A DNA stretch of 64,000 nucleotides. Source: Silene conica. Lineage: Eukaryota > Streptophyta > Magnoliopsida > Caryophyllales > Caryophyllaceae. Below the pieces are notes generated by a model. It had not been told where the DNA came from. It ran no database searches and saw only the letters and a program-made list of their open reading frames with translations. The position numbers were made by a program, and so were the translations under genes. Where the stretch lies: contig CM055312.2 in NCBI GenBank assembly GCA_029255685.2, positions 85,105,010-85,169,009 of the forward strand. Reading direction: 5' to 3'. This document shows positions 9,111-20,263 of the stretch, in pieces; the first letter of the stretch is position 1; the number at the start of each line of letters is the position of its first letter.

Positions 9111-12061
9111 GAATTCCCCACACTTAAACCTTACTCGTCCTCGAGTAAGTAATCACGAAACTACATAACCCTTATTTGAAAACAAAGAAACAAACTAACT
9201 AAGCTAACTATAAGCCGAATCGGGTTTAGCTACACCCGTAGCCCTTTCAACTCACAATTTGACATTCATGAGGAAGAACGCCCTATTGCAAGGCAAGTAT
9301 GGTCTTGCTACAAAATTTTTGATGCCAACAAGTAAAAACATAACACGTATAAACAAGCAACATGCATCGAAAAAAGGAAAAGACAACCGCTTGCCTCATT
9401 CAAGCGGGGTTTTGAAAAACTAAACAAGGGAGGTCTATAGCGGAGGGTGCCGACTCAAAGTCCAACCACGGTGTCAAACCCCTAAATCAAGCTCAAGCAA
9501 CCAAAAATGACATCACCAAAGACCAAGAAACTAATTCAAGGCGGGCAAACGGAAGTACTAAGCTATACTTCCAAGAATGACACGACACACGCATGATTCG
9601 ACTCCATGCAAGACCCATAACTGATAAAAGAACCCTAAGTACCGACTCTCACGGGTGACACTCAACACACAAGAAAAGAAAGGGGGTGATTTTTGTGACA
9701 AAAAGTAACCAAAATCACTCACCTACCTCAACTTGCGAAGCATGCCCGCAATCTAGAATGGTACTCCATCCAAAAATCCATGAGAAAATGCAAATGTACA
9801 TGATGAGAACAACAACAAGGATGCAACGGGGCTTGGGTTGGGTGAAAATGGTTTGGTGCAAGCACCGTTCTAGAATTTGAGGCTCAAAAACAAGAATGAT
9901 TGCCATAATCCACGCAACTCCTTATTACAACAACTAAGAAACGTCTATGCCCTAACTTTGGTTTTAACAAAACCAAGCAAAAATTGCATAAACCCCAACT
10001 TACTTTGGAAAAAACGAACCCATCACAACCTTAAACAAAGTGGTCATTATTAAAAACACCGAACAACGTCTACACCCTAACATACGACTTGAAAACCAAA
10101 TCAAATGCAAAAATTGTGTAAACCCGACACGCGTGCAAAAACATCAAAAGACCACATTATTATAGCAACGACTTTTTCTACGTCCCCTTGATGGAAGAGA
10201 TTTGTTGCTAGCCTTTTTCTCTTTCAAAACACATATATACACTTTTCTTTTTGGATTTTTCAAAACTTTTTCAACTTTCTCTTTGATTTTCTATTTTCTT
10301 TCTTTTTTCATTTTTTTCTTTTCTTTTCTTTTCTTCAAACCTCCATTCACCAAGAAGACAACAAGTAGTGACCAAAACGGAAGAGTGCACCAACCAACAT
10401 CTAAATTCCAACTCTACCACCAACAAAGTACCACAAAAGCAACCATTCTTGTTCAAGGAAGGTGTTTTGGGGATGTAGCTCATTTAGTGGTTAAGGCCAA
10501 ATGAATAGGCTAAAGCTCAAAGTGGTTAAACAAAAGAGGGAATAAGATGCAAGGGTGAAAACAAGGCTAATTTGGCAAATGTGAAGTTGATTTATTTGGA
10601 ACAAAAGTTGTCTCACATGCACATGAACATTAACACGGAAATAAGGAACGAGCGCCATACTTATGCGTATAGACATAACACAACACGTAAGGAGGACTAC
10701 TCACAATCCTAGACTGAGTCGGTTTGATGGACCGACTAAAAATGAGGCTCTATCCTCACATTTGAGTAGCTAATGTCGGTCCTAGGTCGGGTCAAGGTCT
10801 AACACGGTCTCACAAGGTGGTCGAAACTTGGTCATTAAGCCTAGACTTCCGGGTTCTTGCAAGCAAGAACCCTAACAAGGTGACATCAAACGGTGCAAGG
10901 TATTAGGAGGGGTAAGACACAAGCAAGACAAATATCATCATTGACGGCATATATCCTCCACTATTCAACCTCCTATGCACATTTACAAACAAAAGAAAAA
11001 GGAAAAATAGACTAACACATATTCACAAAACTATGAAAATGAAAAGGCATGTGAAACTAAAGTAAACTAATAACAAACACAACAAACATGCAACAACAAG
11101 AGGACTAAACTAGCAGCACGTCAACCACAACAACCACAAGTTCCCCAAAGGAACATCCAAGGCACAAAAATCTCGTTCTCCTTCATGCTATCAACATAAA
11201 AAGAAAATAGGAAAGGGAAGGAAGAAGTAGGAAATAGTATACCAAGCATCTTCATTCTCCTAATACCTCGGGTTGTTGTCGCATCTGTCACTCGTTAGTC
11301 CAACAAACATGTATATACAATGCAAACAAAGAACAAAAACAAAAGAAATGAAGAACATGTTTTTTGAAATTTTTGAAATTTTTCGATTTTTTTGGTATTT
11401 TTGAAGTTTTTTCATATTTACAAAAACAAATAAATATTCACAAAGTGGATATTTTCCCTCCCCACACTTAAGATTTACATTGTCCTCAATAGAACAAAGT
11501 GCAAGGGGGAAATGAAGAAAAAGAACGAAAACAACATGTTTTTGGCTTTTTTGAAATTTTTGAGAAAATGAAAAACTTGTTTTTGTGTTTTTTGAAATAA
11601 ACAGTTATTTCTCCCCACACTTATTTATGTGCATAATGTGAGGAGGAAAACCGGAAAATAAAGAACATGTTTTTGAACGTTTTTGGTTTTTCAATTTTTT
11701 TTGGATTTTTGATTTTTATGAAACTAATAAAAACAAAATAAAAACAAAGGTAAACAAAAGAAATGAAAAACTAAAAACTAAACTAAATGCAAACTAAATG
11801 CTCTGATCTACATGTATGCAAACTACATGTGACAATATGATACAAAATAAGTAAATCTAATGCATCTAAATGAATGCAACTAAACTAATGATATGAAATG
11901 ATGAAATGAAAACTAAAACAAGCTAACTAAACTAACTAACTACTCTAAATGCATGCTAAAAAGTAAAATGCAAACTAAAGTGAAATTTGGATTAAAGGGA
12001 GTTACTTGCTTTGGATTTTTCAAAGGGGAGCATAGCCATCACCTACCACCTCCAAGGGTGG
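9111..12061 (-). other. Non-coding 3' region of the Athila element with polypurine tract
   Basis: No coding sequence is supported. The tract adjoining the LTR reads GTGTGGGGAATTC on the minus strand and should be the polypurine tract (9111-9123). Similar AAGTGTGGGGAG tracts recur on the minus strand at 11456-11470 and 11611-11622. The sequence 10469-10482 matches a tRNA-Ala 5' half only. Confidence 0.6.
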
Positions 12062-13792
12062 TCACTGATCAAAATGATCCTCGGACTCATAACCTTCGTC
12101 TTCATCTCCATCATCATCATCTCCATTTCCATCCACTTGCATATAGTCGCCCGGGTTGTTCATTACATCTCGAAAGGGCGAAGCATGCGAGCCTCTAGCT
12201 CCCGGATCGCCAAACCTACCACGGGAGGATGAATTCCTCGGAGGACCTGAGTCCGCGTTTCCACGGAAATTGGGGGGAAAGATCGGGCTAGAGAAGTAGC
12301 CCGGGGCAACATTAATCTCCCCGTAAAAATGTCCCTCCGGGGGCACATAACCACGCTCCGGAGGCAGGTAGTAAGAAGGATGACCACCGCCCGCATGATG
12401 ATACCCCTGGCGAACAGACTGGTCATAGCTAGGAAAAGTCCCATAGGCCTGATCGTGGTACAAGTAATGAAGCCTATAAGTCAAATCCCGATGACGCTCA
12501 TCCGCCAATGTTTGGCGCTCGTCTGCAAGCTCTGCTGCTGTCTTGAAATTCAGGTCAACTCGGGCCATGAAATCTATGAGGTCCTGGTGTAATGGCAAAG
12601 GCTGAGAAGATGGGATGGAACCGGAGGTGGATCCCTGGAAAAATGAAGGCCCACTCTGAAAAGAAGGCATGGTGACTGCGGGCTGCTCAAACTGCTCAAA
12701 CTGGAGGTCGGAAGAGGTAGTACCGGTCCTATCTCGGGTATAAAATCTAGGAGGACGCTGATCACGAGGGAGCTCATCTGGGTCGACCTCAATGTCAAGA
12801 AGGTAGGAGGTATTCCCGGGCACAACCCTCATCCTCTCGGTGTTAGGCAAGCACACAGAATTTCTGAATTTGTTATCGACGCGAATCTGCCAATACTCTT
12901 TCCGATTGTTGGGGTTATATTTGATCCACCCCAACGCCTCCTGCAAGTACCGACGAGATAACACGTTCTCACCCTGTATATAGTCCACCGTAAAATGCCT
13001 CTGACAAAGGTCTTCGGCTATCAAAGTGACCATCCCGCCAACACAAATAGGGGTGGTAAGCTGAGTTTGGGTTGCCAACCTACTCAAGTGAAGTGCCATA
13101 TGATGGGCAATGTTAAGTTTCGACCCATTGACCAAATAGCACCCTAAGATCTCAAGCTCCGCAGTAGTGAAATTATGAGGCTCATCCCGAGAAAAGACGG
13201 TCCACCCCATGAACCGGTGCCAAATCCTAATCGGTGCCAAATGCACCCTATTAGCCGGTTTCTTCTTTGTCCTATCACTCAGTAGACCGGTAATGGTTGT
13301 CCAAATAGCCTCCGTGTCAAATCCCTCCGGAGGCTTAATCGGCAATTTTCCATTGAGACCAAAAATTAAAGCAAAGTTCTCCAAAGTAAGACGGTGTTCC
13401 TTGTTCATGAGACGAAACTCCAAAAAGACCACCTTCCCTAAACTCCGGTTTTTTGTAACCACAAGAGAGCTCAAAAACTCCCAAGTCAATCGGGGAGAGG
13501 TGTGAACCGGTCTAGTATCGTACAAGGCTTTCATCCCCAAACCATCAAAAAGAGCCTCAGTAATCCTTTCAATCCCTAATTCCTTCAAACCAGCCCTATC
13601 AATAAACCTAGTCGGGTGAAGGGGTCGATGCTTGAAATAAGTAAAGTTACCTTTTTGTTGGATAGTAGCGAATTGGAGACCGGGAAAGTTCGGATACGGA
13701 CCAATATAGCTACTATCAAGAACATTTTGCATTTCTTGTTCCACCATCGGGTCATGTCTCGATTTTGATCTTCTTTCGGTCATTCCTGACAT
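12062..13792 (-). CDS. Athila-type ORF in the env position (intact)
   Basis: This 576-codon uninterrupted ORF lies between the gag-protease region and the 3' LTR, where Athila elements carry their extra ORF. Residues about 75-290 resemble the ATHILA ORF-1/plant transposon protein domain (for example LTWEFLSSL, then a LTLENFALIFG segment). The C-terminal third is low in complexity, rich in Ser, Pro, Gly and Tyr, and ends in a very acidic tail (GNGDDDDGDEDEGYESEDHFDQ region). I see no signal peptide, transmembrane helix or enzyme motif, so nothing shows it to be an envelope protein. The start MSGMTERRSK gives two close Met codons. It is the only intact long ORF of the element, unlike the broken gag. 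A GC-rich hairpin array and a TATA-like box lie directly upstream. Its function is unknown. Confidence 0.75.
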   Translation of the reverse strand: MSGMTERRSKSRHDPMVEQEMQNVLDSSYIGPYPNFPGLQFATIQQKGNFTYFKHRPLHPTRFIDRAGLKELGIERITEALFDGLGMKALYDTRPVHTSPRLTWEFLSSLVVTKNRSLGKVVFLEFRLMNKEHRLTLENFALIFGLNGKLPIKPPEGFDTEAIWTTITGLLSDRTKKKPANRVHLAPIRIWHRFMGWTVFSRDEPHNFTTAELEILGCYLVNGSKLNIAHHMALHLSRLATQTQLTTPICVGGMVTLIAEDLCQRHFTVDYIQGENVLSRRYLQEALGWIKYNPNNRKEYWQIRVDNKFRNSVCLPNTERMRVVPGNTSYLLDIEVDPDELPRDQRPPRFYTRDRTGTTSSDLQFEQFEQPAVTMPSFQSGPSFFQGSTSGSIPSSQPLPLHQDLIDFMARVDLNFKTAAELADERQTLADERHRDLTYRLHYLYHDQAYGTFPSYDQSVRQGYHHAGGGHPSYYLPPERGYVPPEGHFYGEINVAPGYFSSPIFPPNFRGNADSGPPRNSSSRGRFGDPGARGSHASPFRDVMNNPGDYMQVDGNGDDDDGDEDEGYESEDHFDQ

Positions 13793-13924
13793 GGTGAACT
13801 TGAAGGGATTTCATGAGGGGTTGAAAGGGGTTTGTTTTGGGAGATTTTTTGTAGTGAGGGAAGGTAGAGAGGGAAGGGAAATCTGAAAAATGAGGGGAAA
13901 TGAGTGGAAAAATGAGGGGTTAGG

Positions 13925-13933
13925 TATATACAA
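13925..13933 (-). promoter_or_regulatory. TATA-like box upstream of the Athila ORF
   Basis: GTATATACC reads on the minus strand about 130 bp upstream of the ORF start at 13792 and directly downstream of the hairpin array at 13940-14556. The order array, TATA, transcribed region copies the order in the LTR. Promoter activity is inferred. Confidence 0.4.
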
Positions 13934-13939
13934 AAAATG

Positions 13940-14556
13940 TTCCAGCCGTGTCCTGAGCCGGTCAGGTACCGGCGGCCGGCCGACCGGCTCACAGTCCTTT
14001 CCCATTTCCTCGCTTTCTCCGCAAAATTGCACTAAGGGTTCCCAGCCGGCCGACCGGCTGGTAGCCTTTTCACTTCGCCTTTCTACTTCTCCTCTTCTTC
14101 TATTCTTCTCTTCAAACTGGGCTCCCAGCCGGCGGACCGGCTGGTTGCCTCTTCTTCGTGTTTCCCTTTCTTCTTTCTCCTTTCTTTTCTTCTCATCAAA
14201 CTAGGCTCCCAGCCGGCGGACCGGCTGCCGGCCTACCGGCTGGTTGGCACTTCTTCGTGCTTTTCTTCTCTTCCTCTTTTCTTTTCTTCCTTCTTTTTCT
14301 CTTTGATTTGGGCTCCCAGCCGGCGGACCGGCTGGTTGCCTTTTACCTTACTCTCTCTTTTTTTCTTCTTCCTTCTCAAGATGCATATGGGACTCTTAGC
14401 CGGCGTGCCGGCCGCCGGTCTCAAACCGGCTGAGAGTCGTTTTTCTCGAAATTCCTGAAATCTGGAAATTAAGTCGTAAAAAACAGAATGTGCATTAAGG
14501 GTTCTGAGCCGGTGGTCGACAGGCAGCCAGCCTACAGGCTTAGGGCCCCTATGCAC
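13940..14556 (-). repeat. Internal array of AGCCGG/CCGGCT hairpin motifs
   Basis: Seven motif copies start near 13955, 14042, 14126, 14208, 14314, 14398 and 14506, so 80-110 bp apart, separated by pyrimidine-rich plus-strand sequence. Each is built from AGCCGG and CCGGCT inverted repeats. They match the motifs in the element's LTR U3 but lie in the spacer before the intact ORF. Confidence 0.8.
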
Positions 14557-14823
14557 AATTCATAAAACAACTCAACTACACAATGAAAACTCATTTTGCC
14601 GAGAGAAACTACATCAAATACGCCTAACCAAGTCCACCCACCACAAGATGACCACTCTCACAAGTCAAAATTAAACAAGCAATCTCACTTCCAAATTTCC
14701 AAATGCAAACTAAAAATCAAACTAAAAATAAAATCGAACTAAGATGCAAACTATATGATAGGAAGCTAATACTTACAAACGGTGGTTATTAAGTGACTCC
14801 ACCAAACCTTACACGACCAATCT

Positions 14824-17800
14824 TCAATTTCCTTGGACGGAAATTTCGTCCATGCTAGCCAAAGACCTTAGAAAACGGTCAAAAGCTTCGGCCGAAGCGT
14901 CCACCTTGCTTTCATGGGCGAATCCCGCTTCACACATCGTCAACTTTCGAATCTTGACATCTTTTCCGGCAATTAGCTCCCCTAGGTCCCATTTTTCGAC
15001 CAAGGGATCCTCAAAAGAACTAGTGCAACTCGGTTCTCTTGTTTTTCAAACAACTTTCCGCTAGCAAAACTAGCATCCTCACTCTTCAAAGTTAAACTAT
15101 CCATGATTCCCTTTTCATCAAGCATCTTAGGGACATCATTCATCATCACACATGCAACCATGTCAACGTTTCTTGCTTTGTAACTTGTACCGGGAGCTTC
15201 CGGAAGTTCAAACTCCGTCACTTCCTCTCCCACTTAGAACGATAGCCTTCCTCTCTTCACATCAATAGTCGCTCCTCCGGTGGCCAAGAATGGCCTACCG
15301 AGTATCACGAAAGAGTTGTTACCCACGGGGACATCCAATATCAAGAAGTCGGTGGGGATTGATAGGTTCCCCACCTTGACAATTGCATCTTCAAGTACCC
15401 CTAGAGGAAGTTTCTCGGTACCATCCGCAAGAGTGATAGAAGTTGTGGCGGGAGACAAATTCTTGATGTCCAATTTCTTGGCCATTGCTAGAGGCATGAC
15501 GCTCACGCTTGCTCCCAAGTCACATAATGCATTTTCAATTTTCTTCCCTCCCACATAGCAATTTATCGAAAAGCTACCCGGATCTCCGAGTTTGATGGGG
15601 AGGGTGCTTGGGACCTTCTTGGCGGACATGATTGCATTTACTTCTCTTTTCTCTTCTCGTGAGGGGATTGTTGCTTCCACCTCTTCAACAAGTTTCATCA
15701 ATTCCTCGCAACGAGGATCTCCTTTTGTGATTCTCCGAAAGAACTCACAAACTCTTCTTTCAATGAGTCCCTCTTCATGTTCGGGCTCTTCCTCAATCAC
15801 ACTTTTTCCTTTCCCGATATTCACTTTCCTTTCATCTCTCTTCTTCCTTGGAAACTCTTTGACTTGTTCCATCACAAATAAATCTTCATTCATCCCATCT
15901 TGGTCACTAGCTTCCGGGGAAACAACGGGCACCATCACCATTGCTTCCTCCTCACTATCCCCTCCAACTTCACTTCCAAAAACCGTCATGAGTTGCTCAA
16001 GTGAGGGTTTTCCTCCGCTACTAGTGGTTTCAAGCATTGGTTGCTCATCGGCATTTGTCATGATTGCATTATCCCCATGATGTTTTGTAGCATCTCTCGA
16101 GCTTTGACCTTGAGCTAGAAAACCACCCGGAGGCCTTTGAGGATTGGCTAAGGCTTGGGAAGCGACTCTAGCCTCCATCTCTCTTATCTCCTTTTGGTTG
16201 GCATTCCTCAAGTTCATCATCTCTTGATTGTGGGTAGTTTGCATATTCTTCACAAGCTTGAGTAATTCACCCACTTGATTCTCACTCGATGGTTCTTGGT
16301 GAGGGGTATTAGTAAGAGGTAAAACAAACCCATAGTCATTCCTAGGGACTCCAACTTGAGAGTTCCCCTTTGGCATTTGGCTATTGAAGTTGGGATTTTG
16401 TTGAATGAAATTTGGGTCATTGAAACTTTGGTTGTGAAAGTTTTGGTTTGGATTTTGGTTGTTGTGGAAGTTGTTTTGAAATGGGGGTGGATTGAAGTTT
16501 TGGGTTTGATTTTGGTTTTGGGTTGGGTTTGGGTTGTTGTTGTTGAAATTCGGGTTGCTGTAACTTTGGTCATTGAAGTTTGGTGGAAAGCCTTGGTTGG
16601 CTTGATTAATTTGGTTTCCTTGATAAAAGCCTTGGTTTTGGTAGTTATTTCTTGGGTTGAAATTCCCACCCCTTGGTTGGAAATCGGGTGGGTTTTGAAC
16701 TTGGTTTTGTTGGAGTTGATGCGGGTTCAAGACATTAGTACTCTTGTAACTCATGTAAGGGCTTCCACGAATGTCCGGATGGTAATAATTGGAATTCGGG
16801 TTGAAGGTGTTTTGACTCCTCGAGTTGTTGAATGCTTGGAAAGCATACAACTCCTATTCACTCCCACTTCCCTCAAAAGAATTATTGGCACATACATCGA
16901 ACGTATGCCCACTTCCTCCACACAAGTCACAAGCAACAACATTATGCACTTGGTACATTCCCGGAGTATTGTTCTTGGTCTCTTTTCTTGTAGCCCTCTT
17001 AGTCAATTCCTCCAACTTCTTGGTCAACATATCTAACTTGGCATTGGTATAACAACTCGACCCACCACGGCCGTAACACATTCCCAATAAGATGGGAGGT
17101 ATGTCTTTGGGCCCATTATCTGTCCTCACTTAAGCCCAAAAGCACAAGGCCTTGTTACTAAGTGGTGGGTCGAGTTGTTACAAATGGTATCAGAGCGACC
17201 CTGCGATCGTGTGGTGAGCCTGTGGTCGGGAGTACCTGGGTCACACACCTAGCGGGGAAGATTCTGGCCCTGGTTGTGGTCAAGTTTGAGGCACAACGAG
17301 GACGTTGTGTTCTTTAAGTGGGGGAGTTTGTAACACCCCAAGAGTATAAGAGGAATGTTGTCCCACATCGGTAGAATGTGAGGCTTGTGATATGTTTATA
17401 ATAGCTTCCACCCACCACTTAGTAACAAGGCCTTGTGCTTTTGGGCTTAAGTGAGGACAGATAATGGGCCCAAAGACATACCTCCCATCTTATTGGGAAT
17501 GTGTTACGGCCGTGGTGGGTCGAGTTGTTACAATTGGTTTCCTCATTTGCCTGGAGTTGGAAAGGTGCTCATTGGGGTATTTGCTACTTTTTCTCAATAC
17601 ATTTCCCCTAGTACCATAGTTCTCCTCGGAATCCATTATCTTCTTGATAAGCTCGGTCCCATCTTCATTTGGGAGGTGGTCAAAACTACCCCTGCGGACG
17701 CATTCACCATCTCCTTGGTGCGTGGTAGAAGAGTTTGAAAGAAGGTTTGAGTCGTATACCATGTGGGTATCCCGTGATGAGGACACCGAGCAAGCAAATC

Positions 17801-18493
17801 TTGGTATCTATCTCATGCCTCTCCCAAGCTTTCACCCTCATCCTGTTGAAATTGGGTGATTTCATTACGGAGCATTGCGGTCTTCGAAGATGGATAGTAC
17901 TTAGCGAGAAAAGCCGTGGCTAAGTCATCCCAAGTAGTAAAGGTATTAGGGGGATGGATGTTCAACCACCTATCCGCCTTGTCCGTCAATGAGTAGGGGA
18001 AGAGCATTAGCCTCAAAGTTTCTTCCGGCACCCCCGTCTTCCTGATCATGGAAACTTTTCCCTTAAACTTTCTCAAATGTCCGTGAGCATCTTCATGAGA
18101 AGCTCCACTAAAAGCATTCTTCTCAATAGAGCTCATTTGAGAAGGGTGAATCTCGAAGTTTTGGGGCACAAGAGTGCCAAAATTGATTGGGTTTGTTGTA
18201 TCATTGTGGTTTGGCCGATTGTGATCTCTAAGGGCGGCCATTATGGGAATTTGTGGGTGGTTTGGAATGTGAGGTGAGGGTGGTGGTGATTGGTAGAATA
18301 GGTTGTCGAAGTTTTCAGAGGTTGGGCTTGGGATGCTTTGATTTGGGCTTTGTGGTTCGGGTGAAGGGGACTGGTTGTTTTGACTAGTAGATGCGTGGGA
18401 AGCAATTCTCATTCTCTCTATAGTCCTCCTCCTTAAGGCTCGAAAAAGCCTTTCTGGTTCGGAAGTCGAAAACATCGAATCAGCCCTAGGCAT
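14824..18493 (-). pseudogene. Athila gag-protease, broken and with RT/RNase H/integrase absent
   Basis: Reading leftward from the Met at 18493, the product starts MPRADSMFST and contains a Ty3-type gag domain (segments such as LMLFPYSLTDKADRWL, WDDLATAFLAKYYP). It is broken by an in-frame TGA at 17813-17815, a frameshift near 17700, and a TRIM insertion (17048-17532). Beyond the TRIM come a CCHC zinc knuckle (CDLCGGSGHTFDVC, about 16900-16940), an Asn/Gln/Pro-rich stretch, then an aspartic protease-like domain (CDLGASVSVMP, ILGRPFLAT; the active site reads DLGAS where DSGA/DTGA is usual). An in-frame TAA at 15234-15236 and a frameshift near 15000 follow. The last readable segment stops at 14824. 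No polymerase module is found before the downstream ORF. Confidence 0.85.
17048..17532 (+). mobile_element. TRIM (miniature LTR element) inserted in gag, with an inverted left LTR
   Basis: A 485-bp insert is flanked by the 5-bp duplication ATTGG (17043-17047 and 17533-17537). The right LTR (17329-17532, 204 bp) starts TGTAACACC and ends TTGTTACA. The primer site TGGTATCAGAGC (17185-17196) matches the initiator tRNA-Met type used by TRIMs, and a GTGGGGGAG tract precedes the right LTR. The left LTR is abnormal: 17048 to about 17170 is the reverse complement of the right LTR's distal part, followed by a normal LTR end. No coding capacity is present, as in all TRIMs. Confidence 0.75.
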
Positions 18494-18654
18494 AAAAACT
18501 TGGCAAAAAGATTAGTTGTCCTAGTGTTTTTTAGGCACTAGGGAGAGTAAAATATCAATCACTCTACACTTAACTAACAAAGCTTTGATCAAAACAAAGA
18601 AAGCCTATCTAACTAAAGCTAAAACTAAAACTAAACTAAACAATTTCTAGCACC

Positions 18655-18673
18655 ATCCCCGGCAACGGCGCCA
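18655..18673 (-). other. Primer-binding site for tRNA-Asp
   Basis: On the minus strand, three bases after the 5' LTR end, TGGCGCCGTTGCCGGGGAT is complementary to the 3' end of plant tRNA-Asp(GTC). A tRNA-Asp primer is typical of Athila elements. Confidence 0.88.
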
Positions 18674-18676
18674 TTT

Positions 18677-20263
18677 TGATGAGCCCGGAATATGCCGTCA
18701 CTACCGGTCATCAAACAAGATTTTTAAACCCAAAAGAGAGTAGTACTTAGTTCGGGGTCGAACGCGAAGATAGTGGGGAAATTGAATAGTTAAGTTCGAA
18801 TTAGAGCTTGAGTCGAGGGTAATAGTTTGGTTTATGAAATGACTAATAACTAAAGGAAAATAAGAACAATAAAGCTAAGATTAAATTGATGATAAGGAGA
18901 ACTAGGGTGTCGGGGGTCACTTAGGTAAGTCGGTAGCCTAGCATAAGATAATGGTCTTGCGTCACTTCTATGGTAAGTCTAGGGTTGTCTCTTCTCTCGA
19001 GTCGACTACCCTTAGGTCAAGACTAGTCCTAGCTTTCGCTACAAACCAAGCTAACCTAACACATAAACATGCTCATGAAACTCAAAACCATCGTCTAAAG
19101 CAAACAAAGCTAAGACTAATACCCAACCGTCGTTGAGGCAATTCGTCGAACACGTAACATGCAAGATGTGAAAACTCAACCAAAGAGGCAAACAAGACTA
19201 ACCCTAAGCATTTTTCATGGCTACTAACCTCCCAAGCAAACCCCTAACCCTAGAATGAAACTACTCACACATGATTAAGAAGTAAACATGAACAAATGAG
19301 GAATTGATGATAAACATTATGGGAAATGGTAAAAACAAGCAATAGATTAAAAAGAACTTGAGATAAATGTAAACAAATGAAAATACTAAACAAGAGAAAG
19401 GAGGATTATACCAATACTTGCATTAAAGTGAAGAACTTGGATACAAATGAAGGATTCTCTCAAATATCTTCAAAATACACCCAAGACTACAAATGTAAAC
19501 TATTGATCTTCTAGGACTAAGGAATGGTTAACAAGAACTACAAGATGAAACTAAAATCTAAGAAAGGATTAAAATTCTTAAGAGAGTTTTTGGTGGCTAA
19601 GTATAGATGAATGGAACAGTAAAAACCCTAAAATAAGTATGAAAATATCTCAAAAGTTGCGTATGAAATAATAGACTAAGTGCGGGTTTATATAGTGCGC
19701 GAAAATCTGAGAAATGACTCTCAGCCGGTCCACCGGCTGCCGGTCTGAAACCGGCTAAGAGTCAAAATGCAAACTTCTGTTTTTTTCTTCATTTTTCTTC
19801 AAAGCCCAGGTACTGCCAGCCGGTGGGCCGGCTGCCGGTTGGCCACCGGCTGGGGATGCATTCTCGAGAAGCTGACTTGAAAAGAGCAATTGTCAAGGGT
19901 GAGGGGGTCCCAGCCGGTCAGCCGGCTGCCGGTTGGCCACCGGCTGAGGACCCAAAATGAAGAGCCTGTAAACAATGTGCAAATCCAAGGTGGAGGGGCT
20001 CCCAGCCGGCCGACCGGCTGCCGGCCGATTGGCTGAGGACCCCATTTTGCCATTTCATCTTCTTTTCCTCTCATTTTGCCTTGATTTCACCACGTTTTGT
20101 TCCCGTTTTTTCATTCCCGCGTCAAGTCCTACAATATGGCAACCAAACATGTAGGAAAGAGATATCGGACATAAAAAGGGACAATAGCGTGCAAAACGGG
20201 GGTGAAACGGGATCGAAATAAAAGGAAAACAAGGGAAAATAATGACCGAATTTGGGCTCATCA
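18677..20263 (-). repeat. 5' LTR of the Athila element
   Basis: The 1,587-bp LTR carries the same hairpin motif array (about 19715-20035) and TATA box (19687-19694) as its partner at 7539-9110. All four motifs are complete here. Confidence 0.92.

Larger units (their letters stand above)
7539..20263 (-). mobile_element. Athila-lineage Ty3/Gypsy element, non-autonomous, complete with target duplication
   Basis: A 12.7-kb element on the minus strand. Both LTRs start TGATGAGCCC and end GGGCTCATCA, and the insertion is flanked by the 5-bp duplication ATTAA (7534-7538 and 20264-20268). In element order it holds the 5' LTR (18677-20263), a tRNA-Asp primer site, a damaged gag-protease, a spacer with GC-rich hairpins, an intact Athila-type ORF, a 3-kb non-coding tract, a polypurine tract and the 3' LTR (7539-9110). 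No reverse transcriptase, RNase H or integrase is present. By eye the LTRs differ at roughly two dozen sites plus one 15-bp indel, i.e. about 1.5%, so the insertion is young. Confidence 0.9.

Noticed and set aside
10469..10482. tRNA-Ala-like 5' half (GGGGATGTAGCTCA)
   Set aside because: The D-arm start matches, but no anticodon arm, T arm or complementary acceptor end follows within 100 bp.
12062..13792. Envelope protein function for the Athila ORF
   Set aside because: Its position fits, but no signal peptide, transmembrane segment or cleavage site is visible, so I name it only by family.
14158..14556. ORFs on both strands in 13890-14556
   Set aside because: They are low-complexity frames through the hairpin array and pyrimidine tracts; none matches a protein domain.
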